The translations under genes and the position numbers were made by a program. From Chitinophagales bacterium (lineage in GTDB: Bacteria > Bacteroidota > Bacteroidia > Chitinophagales > Saprospiraceae), in NCBI GenBank assembly GCA_017303475.1, contig JAFLBO010000021.1, positions 1-64,000 on the forward strand: a stretch of 64,000 bases of DNA. The letters run 5' to 3'. Shown one piece after another: positions 27,441 through 36,888 of the stretch; position 1 is the first letter of the stretch; each line of letters starts with the position of its first letter. The notes under the pieces were generated by a model. It saw only the letters and a program-made list of their open reading frames with translations. It did not search any database and had not been told where the DNA came from.

Positions 27441-28676
27441 ATGCTTTTAGTCTATAACCTGCTCATTTCCCTTTATGTGGCGCTTATGTATGTGGCTTCC
27501 TGGCTGCATCCCAAAGCTCGTTTGTGGGTAAAGGGGCGACAAAACTGGCGCGCGCGTCTGCGCACATCAGTTGCGGATTGGCAGAAGGTGCCTGGCGTAT
27601 TTTGGGTTCACGCCGCATCGCTGGGAGAATTTGAGCAAGGCCGGCCCGTTATCGAAGCTTTTCGCCAGGAATTTCCCGGCTGGAAAATTGTGCTGACCTT
27701 TTATTCGCCATCCGGGTATGAAATACGAAAGAACTATGCCTATGCTGATTTGATTTGCTACCTGCCCGCGGACACGCAGGCGAATGCGCGCGACTTTCTG
27801 GATATTCTGAACCCGGCAATTGCTGTTTTTGTCAAATATGAGTTTTGGGCCAATTACCTGCATGCCCTGAAAAAACGCCAAACATCAACCCTGCTTATTT
27901 CTGCTATTTTCCGTCCTGGACAGCCTTTTTTTGCCTGGTATGGGGCATTTTGGCGCAATATGCTGGGAGCATTTGAACACCTTTTTGTTCAGGATACTGC
28001 TTCCAAATCGCTTTTGCATGGCATCGGCATTCAGCAAGTGACTGTAGCCGGGGATACCCGCGTAGACCGTGTTTTGTCGATTGCCCGGCAGGTGCAGGAA
28101 AACCCTGTGGTAGCTCCATTTGTAGATAAAGCTGAATCTGTTCTGGTAGTTGGAAGTTCCTGGCAACCTGATGAGGAAATACTTTTCCCGGCAGTTCAGG
28201 CATCTCATATCGCCAAGGTGTTGATTGCTCCACACGAACCATCCCCAACCAATGTAACCCGCATTTGCAAACAACTCGAAGTATATGGTGTAACCCGATA
28301 TTCAGATGGCTCGGGTGCTCGGGCAAGATGGATGGTGATAAACAATGTGGGAATGCTCAATACCTTATACCGCTATGGTCATATTGCCTACATAGGAGGC
28401 GGATTGGGCAAAGGGATTCACAATACCCTGGAACCTGCGGCCTTTGGTTTGCCCGTTATTTTTGGTCCCAAATACCGCAAATTTGAAGAAGCGCGGCAGT
28501 TTGTCGCACGCGGAGGCGCATTTGTTGTGCAAAATAGCCAGGAGCTGACTGAAGTTTTGAAACAACTCGAAAACAAGGAGTTTTACCAAAAAGCCTCTCG
28601 TGCGGTGCTGAGCTATCTGGAAGAAAACAGCGGCGCCACGGAAAAGGTAATGGGATTTATCAGGCGGGTTGCCTAA
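27441..28676 (+). CDS. waaA: 3-deoxy-D-manno-octulosonic acid transferase
   Basis: Transfers KDO to lipid IV-A in the synthesis of the lipopolysaccharide core; membrane-associated GT30 glycosyltransferase of 411 residues (normal length). It has an N-terminal membrane segment. The GT30 N-domain signature WVHAASLGEFEQGRPVIEAF contains the catalytic Glu near 64, followed by LTFYSPSGYEIRKN. The C-domain has VVGSSWQPDEE, APHEPSPTN and GGGLGKGIHNTLEPAAFGLP (CMP-KDO binding). It is co-transcribed with the upstream outer-membrane protein gene and convergent with the second alpha-2-macroglobulin gene. Confidence 0.95.
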   Translation: MLLVYNLLISLYVALMYVASWLHPKARLWVKGRQNWRARLRTSVADWQKVPGVFWVHAASLGEFEQGRPVIEAFRQEFPGWKIVLTFYSPSGYEIRKNYAYADLICYLPADTQANARDFLDILNPAIAVFVKYEFWANYLHALKKRQTSTLLISAIFRPGQPFFAWYGAFWRNMLGAFEHLFVQDTASKSLLHGIGIQQVTVAGDTRVDRVLSIARQVQENPVVAPFVDKAESVLVVGSSWQPDEEILFPAVQASHIAKVLIAPHEPSPTNVTRICKQLEVYGVTRYSDGSGARARWMVINNVGMLNTLYRYGHIAYIGGGLGKGIHNTLEPAAFGLPVIFGPKYRKFEEARQFVARGGAFVVQNSQELTEVLKQLENKEFYQKASRAVLSYLEENSGATEKVMGFIRRVA

Positions 28677-28737
28677 TGTAGTTTGTTGGTCGGGCAACGG
28701 GGCGACTTAAAGCCACCCCGTTGCCAGGACCCATTAG
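28673..28737. terminator. Bidirectional hairpin between convergent genes, outer arms on both stop codons
   Basis: Core arms ggcaacgggg (28693-28702) and ccccgttgcc (28716-28725) pair perfectly; 28688-28691 pairs with 28728-28731. The outer segments ctaatg (28673-28678) and cattag (28732-28737) hold the stop codons of both convergent genes. The inner word pattern (acgggg...ccccgt) resembles the core palindrome shared at 22251 and 25100. Confidence 0.7.
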
Positions 28738-31700
28738 TTCACTACTTCCACCCAGCGGCCCGGCTGAACTGCCCGGATACGATTGTCGTACATGGCCTCG
28801 CAGGCTACGGCAGGTAGGTAATATTTGCCGGTATAAGCAGCATTCAACTGGATGCGATAAGTGCGCGATTGTTTAGCGTTTTTATCATTGTTCCAGTTAA
28901 ATGGCAGGTCGAAATAGGTAAATACCCGGTCATCCCGAACATCCTGATAATCCATGGCATCGGAGGTGGCGCCGCCAACCAGATTCATGCGTGTATTCAA
29001 AATTTCCCAACCTGACGGGAACACCTGAGACAGGGCGAGTTCGTTAAAGTCGAACCGCATAGCTCCGGTGCGGGTAACTGTCACTTCAGCCAGGAAATCG
29101 GTTCCTTGTTTGAGTTTGCCAGGATCGATACCGGATCCTTTTAGGTCGGTGTACCGTACAGCCAGGGAAATGTTGCTGCTTTCTGCCGGCAAATCTGTTT
29201 TGGCTGGGCGGCCGCGCATTACAATTCTGCTGTACAGTTTTTGTTTGCTTAGGTTTTTCACTGAAATGCCTCCTTTAACCTCATCACCCAGTGGATAGAG
29301 GTAGTAAGCAGTGGTGCTGTTTACAGGAATTTCCCGGCCACCGGCTTTAATGACAAAATCAGATTTATCGCCCAAAGTGGCCTTTTTCGCAAATTTACTG
29401 AGGGCACGGAGGCAGGTGGCAACCTCCTGGGTAGAAAACCACCGGGCTACATCACCAACCTGTGAGGCAATTTGAATGGCGACGTCGGTTCCACGTTTAT
29501 TGTCGCTTAAAGCGGTTAATGTTTCCAACTTCAGGGCCAAATCCCGCAATTCGGAGCCGTAAGTATAACCCCACCAGGAATATCCGAACTTTTTGTTATT
29601 CGTATCATTCAACAGGTCGCGGGCGGCTTCACTTTTACCTGCAGTAGCATAGGCGGCTGCAAGCATAGTGGCTGAATTGTCAAACTTGATTTTTTGTTCC
29701 CGTAACCTGTTCATGCCGGCCATATCAGGTTTGCCGGCAAGTGCCAGGGCATACAATCGGTAAGCCTGTGCCATTTCAGAATCATGCATCCACCAGTTGA
29801 ATGGATCATTATTTTGAACCGGCTCCCAGCCTCTGGAGGTTTTTTGTTGGTAATCAATCCATTTGTCCAGTATTTGCTGTGGCACTGAAAAACCTCTGGC
29901 CCGGGCTTCCAACAGGAAGTGGCCGGCATAGGTGCCTGCCCAGTCTGCCGCTTCGTTACCGCCCGCCCAATAAGAAAATCCGCCAGACGCCAGCTGGAAG
30001 TTTTGCAGTTTGGCAATTGCAGCGGTTACGTTCTTTTGGATCTCCTGTTGTTGTTTGCTGGAGAGTGGTGCAATCAAATCAACATAAAGCTGCGGGAATG
30101 CCGCAGAAGTGGTTTGCTCCACACAACCGTGCGGATATTGGATCAGGTAATCCAGTTGACGGGAAAGGTTTATGGGCGGGATGCTACTAATTTCCAATAC
30201 CGCAGCATCCAGCTCACTAAAGTCGGTAAGCTGAGCGCTTTGGGACCAGCTTTGTCCGGGATCGATAGCTCCATCCAGTACGCGGGTAATCACTGGGTTA
30301 GGGTTGCGTACTTCAATTTCAATGTCGGAGCTGGCTATTTCACCTCCGCCCGTAGCACTGATTTTGAATTTGGCGACACCGGTTTTGTTGCCCACTTTTA
30401 AATCAAAATAAGCCATTTTTTGCCCGGGTTCGCTAAAGGCCAGGTTGGTTGAACTGGTGGCAACAGATACCAAACCGGTGGTTTCATCCACATCAACAGT
30501 GGCGCTGTTAATGGATTTTTCCATGGCAAACACTTCAACCGGCAAACGCAGGGTTTCACCCGGCCCCAACACGCGTGGAAGCGTAGGCATAATCATCAGC
30601 GGTTTTCTTACCGGACAGGTTTTCTCTGCATTGCCATAAGCGCCATCACCATCAGCGCCTGGGGCCGACATAACCGCCATAACCCGCACAGAACCAACAT
30701 AATTCTCAATTTTAACCCGGTGTTTGGCTACCTGACCTTTTTCCAGTTTGAATGGTCCAAGGTGTATAACACAAGGTTTGAAGCGATTTACCTGGTTGGC
30801 ATTTTTGGCTTTTTGGTTAATGCCATCACCACCAATGGCCAGGATTCTCGACAACTCAGCGCCATAAGCCCCCAATACGAAATCGTAAATATCCCAGGTT
30901 TTAACGCCGTGCGCCTCCCGTGCATAGAAAGCATCCCAGGGGTTCGGCGTTTTAAAACGGGTAAGGTCGAGCAGGCCTTCGTCTACAATGTCGAGCGTGT
31001 ACACACAGGCTTTTCCACCTTTTTCTTTCAGGCTGATATTGAAAAACTCATCCGGCCGCAACTGATCCGGCATATCAATCTGTGCTTCAAGGCGGGTGGA
31101 TACATTTTCCACATTCACCGGAACCACACCGTACATCCGGATGGGCAGGTCGTTTTTGGTTTGGGCATGCGGCTGTATCAGGCTCACGTGTGCATACACA
31201 GTAGGAGCCATGTTCTTTTCAGCTTTGAATCTCAGGAAATTGTCTCCTGCCACAGCGTCAAACCACATATGCTTGGCTACACGGGTGCCGGTTTCCAGGG
31301 TAAGCAGAATCCGGCCGTTTTCGCTGGCGGGAACCTTCAATACCACCTCGTCGCCTACATTATACTTTTCTTTTTCCACCGTAAAGGGCAACATGGCGGC
31401 AGCGTTTCGGCTGTACAGGTCGTCCAATTGTTCCGGTTGACCCGACCAGAAGAAATCACCGGCCGTGTGGCCTTCTTCAGTGTCGGCAACGCGCACGAGG
31501 TATCGGCCCCATCCAGACGGTTTCACGCTCCAGGTAGCCTGGCCACGCGCATCGGTTACCAGTTCGGCATGATCCAGAGCATCGTTCATTTCACTGCTGT
31601 TGAATTGTCCGATACCGGAAAGGGCATCGTCATCCCACCACCAACGCCAGTCAACTCGGTAAAGTCCCACAGAAATTTTGTGGTTCGCTACGGGTTTGCC

Positions 31701-34388
31701 TTGATTATTTACCACCACAAAGTTCACCTTACTACTTCCGTTCCGATCCAGGGTTTTGCTACCCCATTTATCGGTTGGAATAAATACCCCCACAAAACGC
31801 TCATAAGGAAGCACATCCAACGCAAAATTATCGGTACTGAAATCCCCGCCGGCTTCAAAAGCTCGCACTTTGAAGTTGGCAATCAGTTTGCCTGGAGCGG
31901 CATTAACCTCACCGATTTTGAGCGGCACACTGGCCTGACCATTTTGGTCAATATTGGCGTCGAACAAAACTTCCGGATCTGAAAAGAAGTATCGGGAAGG
32001 GTCATCAAAAGCATAACCTCCATAACCCTTAAATTCTGTTTTAACAGCACGCACCTGCATTTCCACTTTTGCTTTCAGGTTTTGCGCCACTGCACCGTGC
32101 AACCAGTTCACTTTCAGGTTGCCGGTTAGTCCTTCCCCTTCGCCATTGATGCTGAAATCCTTGGCTGTCAGGAATTGCCGAGGACCAAAATTCAGGTCGA
32201 GTTTGAGTCGGTTGGGTTTAACTGTTTCTACTTTTACCTGCTTGGTAAATTCGGCTCCACCAACCATCACTTTCGCGGTCCAGTTGCCCGTTTTAGCCTC
32301 TGAACGAGTGGCGCAGTAGAAGGGATAAACGCCATTTATACCACTGTTGGAAACGGTGCGATATTGAAGGGAACCTCCCGGGTCGCGTAGTTCAAACACT
32401 ACCGGGTGACCTTGCGGTAAACGACCGGTTTTGTCTTCCAGGACAAAATTGAGGTACAGGGAATCGCCCGGGCGCCAAACGCCTCTTTCTCCATAAATAT
32501 AACCTTTTAGGCCTTTTTGAGCCTCCATACCGGCTACATCGAAACGGCTCAGAGAAAGCGAGTTCCCATCTGCCATGCGCAGATAACCCCGGCGACCATT
32601 GGCGCCGGTAGCTACGGCCAGAAACGGAGCTTCGCGCAACCCTTCTACCATAACAGTACCATCTCCTTCCGTGCGGGTTTTGGTAATAGGCTGAAGCTGA
32701 TAGCTGAGCAGTTCAATATCAATGCCGCTAACAGGCTGTGCTGTGTGCAGGTCTGTTACAGCCAGGAATAGTGAGCCGTCACGACCTTTTTTGGCTGTGA
32801 GGCCAAGATCACTGACAAACACATTCCGTTGAGAAAAATGCTCCCGATTATAGTATTCGCGGGAACATGGGTTTTCACGGTTGTCCCAATTATAATCGTC
32901 TTCTTCACTCCACCAAGATTCGCTGTCGGTTTCGTCCCAGTAAACTCCGCGGTAGCCTCCCATAATGGAGTTGATAATGCCATCTTCCGGCTCCTGATCT
33001 TTTTCCTGGGAATACACGTTGTTGCAGCTGGTATAATCCATTTTAAAGGCCAGGCGCACCTGATAAATGGCGCCCGGGTCTTTTTGAATCATATCCTTGA
33101 GATCCAGTGCATATCGCTGCCACACTTTGGATGAAGCATCAGGATTGATAACCGCCAAATCAAATTTTTTCTGCAATACAATTTTGCCCACACGTTCCAG
33201 CTCGTTATCACCTTCAATATCGTTCACCTGAAGGAATTGCAGGATGTTGGAATTGAATATTTTGAACACCTCCACATTTACAGCGGTTAGACCAACTGCC
33301 TCGAATGGGAAAATAACGCCGCCGTTGCTTTGTTGCGGAATAATAGCACCTCTGCCAACCAGTCGTACCCCTGGCTTCAGGTCTTCAAAATTAAGCGTCC
33401 ATTCGCCGGCGCTTTTCAGATACTGACCAGCCGCATTGCGCACATTGGCATCTACCTGCACTTTTTTAGGGCCAGTGATCCGGTCGCCCGGGTACACGCG
33501 CACGAAATTGCCATCGGTGACATACCGCAATTTGCCATGAAAGTTATCCACCCGAATCAGGCCGGAGAGGTCCTGTGCGCTTGAAATTGGATCGCTAAAG
33601 TTCAGTAGCACATACTGTTCTTCCACCTGAACGGCTTTGGCTGAAAGCAGGCTGAATTCGCCCAGTGGCGGAACCACCTGAGTTTCTTCCAGATCTTTAT
33701 TTATGCCTAATGGATCGCCAGACCACGACATGCGCACTGAGCTGGGCACATTAGAGCGCTCCAAACCGGCCACTGTCCATTGGTGCGATTTGCCATCCGC
33801 ATCGTGTTTCCAGCTTACCAGAAGGGCTTTATTACCTTGTTTGGCCTGAAACATCTGCTCAATTTTGGCCGCATCGCAGGCTTCATTTATCCGAACCGTT
33901 CCAATTACCTGCTGTTGACGAGGGTCGGCGGGATCCATGGTGATGCCATCGGTGCTGACCTCGAAGGCTAGTTCCCGGACATGAAAACTGAATTCAAATA
34001 CACGGGCCAAATCTGGCGCTTCTGCATAAATGCGTTTCAGCGCCACTTCCGCAGTGTAGCGTTTGCCGGGCTGTAGCGGTTTGGCGGGCGTTAGTTTGAT
34101 GGTGCGGTCATCTTCCCAAATGGTCTTGCCCTCAATTTTGGGGCTGGTAGAGAAAATGCTGGCTGGTACCTCCTGTCCAACCTGACCGGTCTGGATGGCA
34201 GCATTGACAAAACGTACCCGTATGACCTCATCCCTGCTGATAGAGCCGGAACTAAAGGCATAGATGTATTGGGAAATAGCTTCGTAATAGGCCTCGTTTT
34301 TGACAATTTTTTGGCTGTTTACGAGGAAAAAAATGCCTGTTGCAACGGCTGTTGTTGCAAGTAAGGCATACGCAAATGGCTTTTGCAT
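28734..34388 (-). CDS. Alpha-2-macroglobulin family protein (YfhM-like), membrane-anchored
   Basis: Protein of 1,884 residues. The N-terminus is a single hydrophobic segment (YALLATTAVATGIFFLV) with no lipobox, so it is probably an inner-membrane-anchored periplasmic protein, unlike the lipoprotein A2M at 7161-13325. MG domains follow, with the MG2 entry GYIYGERGVWRPGDSLYLNF near 635-655. The thioester motif PHGCVEQ (Cys1422) opens the helical domain (FSYWAGGNEAADWAGTYAGH). A C-terminal receptor-like domain ends in RAVQPGRWVEVVN. Bacterial homologues of this kind are usually read as periplasmic protease traps. In E. coli the YfhM gene sits with pbpC; no penicillin-binding protein gene is present here. 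Confidence 0.92.
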   Translation of the reverse strand: MQKPFAYALLATTAVATGIFFLVNSQKIVKNEAYYEAISQYIYAFSSGSISRDEVIRVRFVNAAIQTGQVGQEVPASIFSTSPKIEGKTIWEDDRTIKLTPAKPLQPGKRYTAEVALKRIYAEAPDLARVFEFSFHVRELAFEVSTDGITMDPADPRQQQVIGTVRINEACDAAKIEQMFQAKQGNKALLVSWKHDADGKSHQWTVAGLERSNVPSSVRMSWSGDPLGINKDLEETQVVPPLGEFSLLSAKAVQVEEQYVLLNFSDPISSAQDLSGLIRVDNFHGKLRYVTDGNFVRVYPGDRITGPKKVQVDANVRNAAGQYLKSAGEWTLNFEDLKPGVRLVGRGAIIPQQSNGGVIFPFEAVGLTAVNVEVFKIFNSNILQFLQVNDIEGDNELERVGKIVLQKKFDLAVINPDASSKVWQRYALDLKDMIQKDPGAIYQVRLAFKMDYTSCNNVYSQEKDQEPEDGIINSIMGGYRGVYWDETDSESWWSEEDDYNWDNRENPCSREYYNREHFSQRNVFVSDLGLTAKKGRDGSLFLAVTDLHTAQPVSGIDIELLSYQLQPITKTRTEGDGTVMVEGLREAPFLAVATGANGRRGYLRMADGNSLSLSRFDVAGMEAQKGLKGYIYGERGVWRPGDSLYLNFVLEDKTGRLPQGHPVVFELRDPGGSLQYRTVSNSGINGVYPFYCATRSEAKTGNWTAKVMVGGAEFTKQVKVETVKPNRLKLDLNFGPRQFLTAKDFSINGEGEGLTGNLKVNWLHGAVAQNLKAKVEMQVRAVKTEFKGYGGYAFDDPSRYFFSDPEVLFDANIDQNGQASVPLKIGEVNAAPGKLIANFKVRAFEAGGDFSTDNFALDVLPYERFVGVFIPTDKWGSKTLDRNGSSKVNFVVVNNQGKPVANHKISVGLYRVDWRWWWDDDALSGIGQFNSSEMNDALDHAELVTDARGQATWSVKPSGWGRYLVRVADTEEGHTAGDFFWSGQPEQLDDLYSRNAAAMLPFTVEKEKYNVGDEVVLKVPASENGRILLTLETGTRVAKHMWFDAVAGDNFLRFKAEKNMAPTVYAHVSLIQPHAQTKNDLPIRMYGVVPVNVENVSTRLEAQIDMPDQLRPDEFFNISLKEKGGKACVYTLDIVDEGLLDLTRFKTPNPWDAFYAREAHGVKTWDIYDFVLGAYGAELSRILAIGGDGINQKAKNANQVNRFKPCVIHLGPFKLEKGQVAKHRVKIENYVGSVRVMAVMSAPGADGDGAYGNAEKTCPVRKPLMIMPTLPRVLGPGETLRLPVEVFAMEKSINSATVDVDETTGLVSVATSSTNLAFSEPGQKMAYFDLKVGNKTGVAKFKISATGGGEIASSDIEIEVRNPNPVITRVLDGAIDPGQSWSQSAQLTDFSELDAAVLEISSIPPINLSRQLDYLIQYPHGCVEQTTSAAFPQLYVDLIAPLSSKQQQEIQKNVTAAIAKLQNFQLASGGFSYWAGGNEAADWAGTYAGHFLLEARARGFSVPQQILDKWIDYQQKTSRGWEPVQNNDPFNWWMHDSEMAQAYRLYALALAGKPDMAGMNRLREQKIKFDNSATMLAAAYATAGKSEAARDLLNDTNNKKFGYSWWGYTYGSELRDLALKLETLTALSDNKRGTDVAIQIASQVGDVARWFSTQEVATCLRALSKFAKKATLGDKSDFVIKAGGREIPVNSTTAYYLYPLGDEVKGGISVKNLSKQKLYSRIVMRGRPAKTDLPAESSNISLAVRYTDLKGSGIDPGKLKQGTDFLAEVTVTRTGAMRFDFNELALSQVFPSGWEILNTRMNLVGGATSDAMDYQDVRDDRVFTYFDLPFNWNNDKNAKQSRTYRIQLNAAYTGKYYLPAVACEAMYDNRIRAVQPGRWVEVVN

Positions 34389-34522
34389 AGGAAGTTAGAG
34401 AATGAGGTGATGGTGTTTGTATCAACTCCGATGGCGGGGTAGTCGGATGTAACTAAAAACGTTCAAATGTAGGAGCATTTCACACATTAACGAAGGACTT
34501 TACAGGAAAATATGTAAAGCGC

Positions 34523-35857
34523 TTACACATGAAAAATATTCTGGATGAAAAGTGTAAAACGTTCTGATTGGGTTAACATAAAAACAGCAAACAAGGCGAC
34601 GGAATACCCCAAATACCATCTCCAGTCGAGCCATTGAGTGGTTTTTATACCATGTTTATTTTCCAGAATCCAGATCAGGCCCAGTTTTTCAATCCAAAAA
34701 GAAATTACCACGGAAAAGGCAAGCCCGGGAAGTCCCCAAATTTGAATAAAAACATATCCCAACACAATCTTTACCAATAACTCAAAAAGACTAATCCCAA
34801 ATATGCTTTTGGAATCTGAACGGGCCAGCACCACAGAAGCGGGCAGGAGAATTCTGCTGGAAAGGGTGAGCAGATAAATATTGAATAACGTGGCGCTTGC
34901 CGCAAAATCGTGGTTGAATACCACCGGAAAAAGTGGCTTGCTGATACACATCAAAAACATGGTCAAGGGGAACAGGATGTGCATCAACTTTCTTGTTTTA
35001 GTTTTCAATTGTAACAGGCCTTCACTTTGGTTGGATGCAATGAGCGGTATTAGTGAGGTGCCCAAAGCACTAACCAGGGCTGTTGCTAATGGAAACTCTC
35101 TGGCGCCATAGCGGTATACGGCATACGTAGCCGAATCCTGAAAATGCCAGCCAACCAACCAGTTATCGGCCAGCATCAGCAGATTGCTCACCACATTACT
35201 CAGAACAAGGGGAAGACAAAAGGTAAGGTAACGCAAGGTTAGAGGCCAGTCAATGTCTATCCGGCCATATCGAAGTGCCATGCCGGCTGCCCACAGCCAC
35301 TTTCCCGCGGCCAGCAAAACAAGGGCTTTAATGCTGCCTTCCAGCCCGTAGCCTGCCAGAATTGGATATCCCAGCGCTGCCAGATACAAACCAAAACTGG
35401 CTACGCCCCAAGTGACAATGTAACGAGGTTTTTCCTGCAGGAGGTAGATGTACTCCACTGGGAAACTTGGGAGGTTAAGGAGTAAATACAGGGCAAACCA
35501 CTTGAAATGAGGTACTTCCGGCATGCCTGTCAGTACCGGTGTAACCCAGGGCTCCCCAAACCACAGTACCAGGAACAGAACCAAGGCAATGCCGAAAAAA
35601 ATCAAAAAATGGTTGAAAATGAATACTTTACGTTGGTTTTCGGCCAGTTTGCTGTACACTGCTGTTATGCCTTGCAACAAACCAGCAACCCAGAAAAAGG
35701 TAAGAATGGTGCCTACATACAGCAGCATCTCCCAGGCGCCAATGTCCGATACCGACAAACCACTTTTTGCCAGCAGAATGCCAGTGAGCACCGCTGTGCC
35801 CAAACGCATAACCTGAAAAATTTGCAGGGCCAGGGTTGATGTTAGTGGGGGAAGCAA
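34523..35857 (-). CDS. Polysaccharide flippase-type membrane protein (Wzx/MATE-like)
   Basis: Integral membrane protein of 444 residues with about 12-14 predicted helices and few charged residues. The N-terminus (ALQIFQVMRLGTAVLTGILL, then IGAWEMLLYVGTILTFFW) fits the polysaccharide biosynthesis/export family that flips lipid-linked glycans across the inner membrane. It is the last gene of a three-gene minus-strand unit after a DAO-type oxidase (26-nt gap). No glycosyltransferase cluster is adjacent, so its substrate is unknown. Confidence 0.8.
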   Translation of the reverse strand: MLPPLTSTLALQIFQVMRLGTAVLTGILLAKSGLSVSDIGAWEMLLYVGTILTFFWVAGLLQGITAVYSKLAENQRKVFIFNHFLIFFGIALVLFLVLWFGEPWVTPVLTGMPEVPHFKWFALYLLLNLPSFPVEYIYLLQEKPRYIVTWGVASFGLYLAALGYPILAGYGLEGSIKALVLLAAGKWLWAAGMALRYGRIDIDWPLTLRYLTFCLPLVLSNVVSNLLMLADNWLVGWHFQDSATYAVYRYGAREFPLATALVSALGTSLIPLIASNQSEGLLQLKTKTRKLMHILFPLTMFLMCISKPLFPVVFNHDFAASATLFNIYLLTLSSRILLPASVVLARSDSKSIFGISLFELLVKIVLGYVFIQIWGLPGLAFSVVISFWIEKLGLIWILENKHGIKTTQWLDWRWYLGYSVALFAVFMLTQSERFTLFIQNIFHV

Positions 35858-35883
35858 GGATGGTTGTTTTGTAGTGGTATGAC

Positions 35884-36879
35884 TCAGCTATGCACCAAAC
35901 GGGTTGCCAGCTCACGGGCAAAAAATGGCGCAAGCAATGTACCTTTTGTCCCCAAGCCATTAAACATGTACACTTTTGGATTCAGGTGACTTTGATTCAA
36001 TACGGGCCGGCGATCAATCATGGTTGGCCGGATGCCGGCCACCATATCTACAATGTCAAACGGTACTGACAACATTTCGTACAGATGATCAAGCAGGAAA
36101 GAACGCCCATCCTCTCCGGGCAAGGTGTCTGGGAAATGCCAGCGATAGGTGCTGCCAGCCCAAAAGAGCCCATCGCCCAGAGGGGCTACCAGGACGGTTT
36201 TTTTGAGCATTTCCTCCGGCCATTCCGCGGCTTCAAGGCCCGGAAATCTTAACAAAAGCGCCTCTCCCTTGGATACCCTGAATGGCGTTTCCGGGAAAAA
36301 CGGATTGGTCTCTCCACGCCATCCTTCGCAAAAAATGATCTGATCGTATTTGGTGGTCAATGCTTCAATTTCCTCCGGGGAAACGGTTTTCTCTTGAAAA
36401 AATCCCTTTTCCAGCGCATAATTGCGAAATCGTTCCATCAGCAGCGGTAAATTGACCCTGCCAGATTGATGAATTAATCCAAAATGGAAACCGGGTTTGA
36501 GCAGCTTGCCCCACTTGTCTGCATGATCTCGTTCGCTGAGAAACGGAAGGTAATCCTCCTGACTGCATCGAACAGACCAGTCGTTGGTTTCTTCCGGAGT
36601 AGCCAGTAGCCTGAGTATAGGCCGTTCTTCCCAGAGGGCTACCCCCAGCGCTTCTTCCAAATTGCGGTACACCTGACGGGCAATCGGGTAAAATTCCTCG
36701 AAACGCCAGGATTTGACATATCTTTTTCCGGTTACCGGATTAATGATGCCGGCCGCGGCAATGGAAGAGGCGCCGGGTAGCCTGCCATCCAGAATATGCA
36801 CTTCAACGCCAGAGTTTCGGAGTTCCCAGGCCAGCAGTGTGCCGGCAATTCCTTGACCAATTATGAGCGTTTTGGGCAT
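35884..36879 (-). CDS. FAD-dependent oxidoreductase (DAO family)
   Basis: Flavoprotein of 331 residues of the glycine/D-amino-acid oxidase superfamily. The N-terminal dinucleotide-binding motif is LIIGQGIAGTLLAWELRNSG (about 5-24), with a ribose-binding acidic end (VHILDG), a GAASxxAAGIINPVTGKRY-like conserved segment (SSIAAAGIINPVTGKRYVKS), and the C-terminal FAD motif region near VYMFNGLGTKGTLLAPFFA. The amine substrate cannot be told. It starts 9 nt after the stop of the proline-rich gene and precedes the flippase gene. Confidence 0.85.
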   Translation of the reverse strand: MPKTLIIGQGIAGTLLAWELRNSGVEVHILDGRLPGASSIAAAGIINPVTGKRYVKSWRFEEFYPIARQVYRNLEEALGVALWEERPILRLLATPEETNDWSVRCSQEDYLPFLSERDHADKWGKLLKPGFHFGLIHQSGRVNLPLLMERFRNYALEKGFFQEKTVSPEEIEALTTKYDQIIFCEGWRGETNPFFPETPFRVSKGEALLLRFPGLEAAEWPEEMLKKTVLVAPLGDGLFWAGSTYRWHFPDTLPGEDGRSFLLDHLYEMLSVPFDIVDMVAGIRPTMIDRRPVLNQSHLNPKVYMFNGLGTKGTLLAPFFARELATRLVHS

Positions 36880-36888
36880 GCAGGATGC

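Noticed and set aside
30720..31982. A 420-codon open frame antisense to the second alpha-2-macroglobulin gene
   Set aside because: It lies wholly inside a well-supported gene, shows no domain or signal sequence I recognise, and its composition is that of a codon-shadow.
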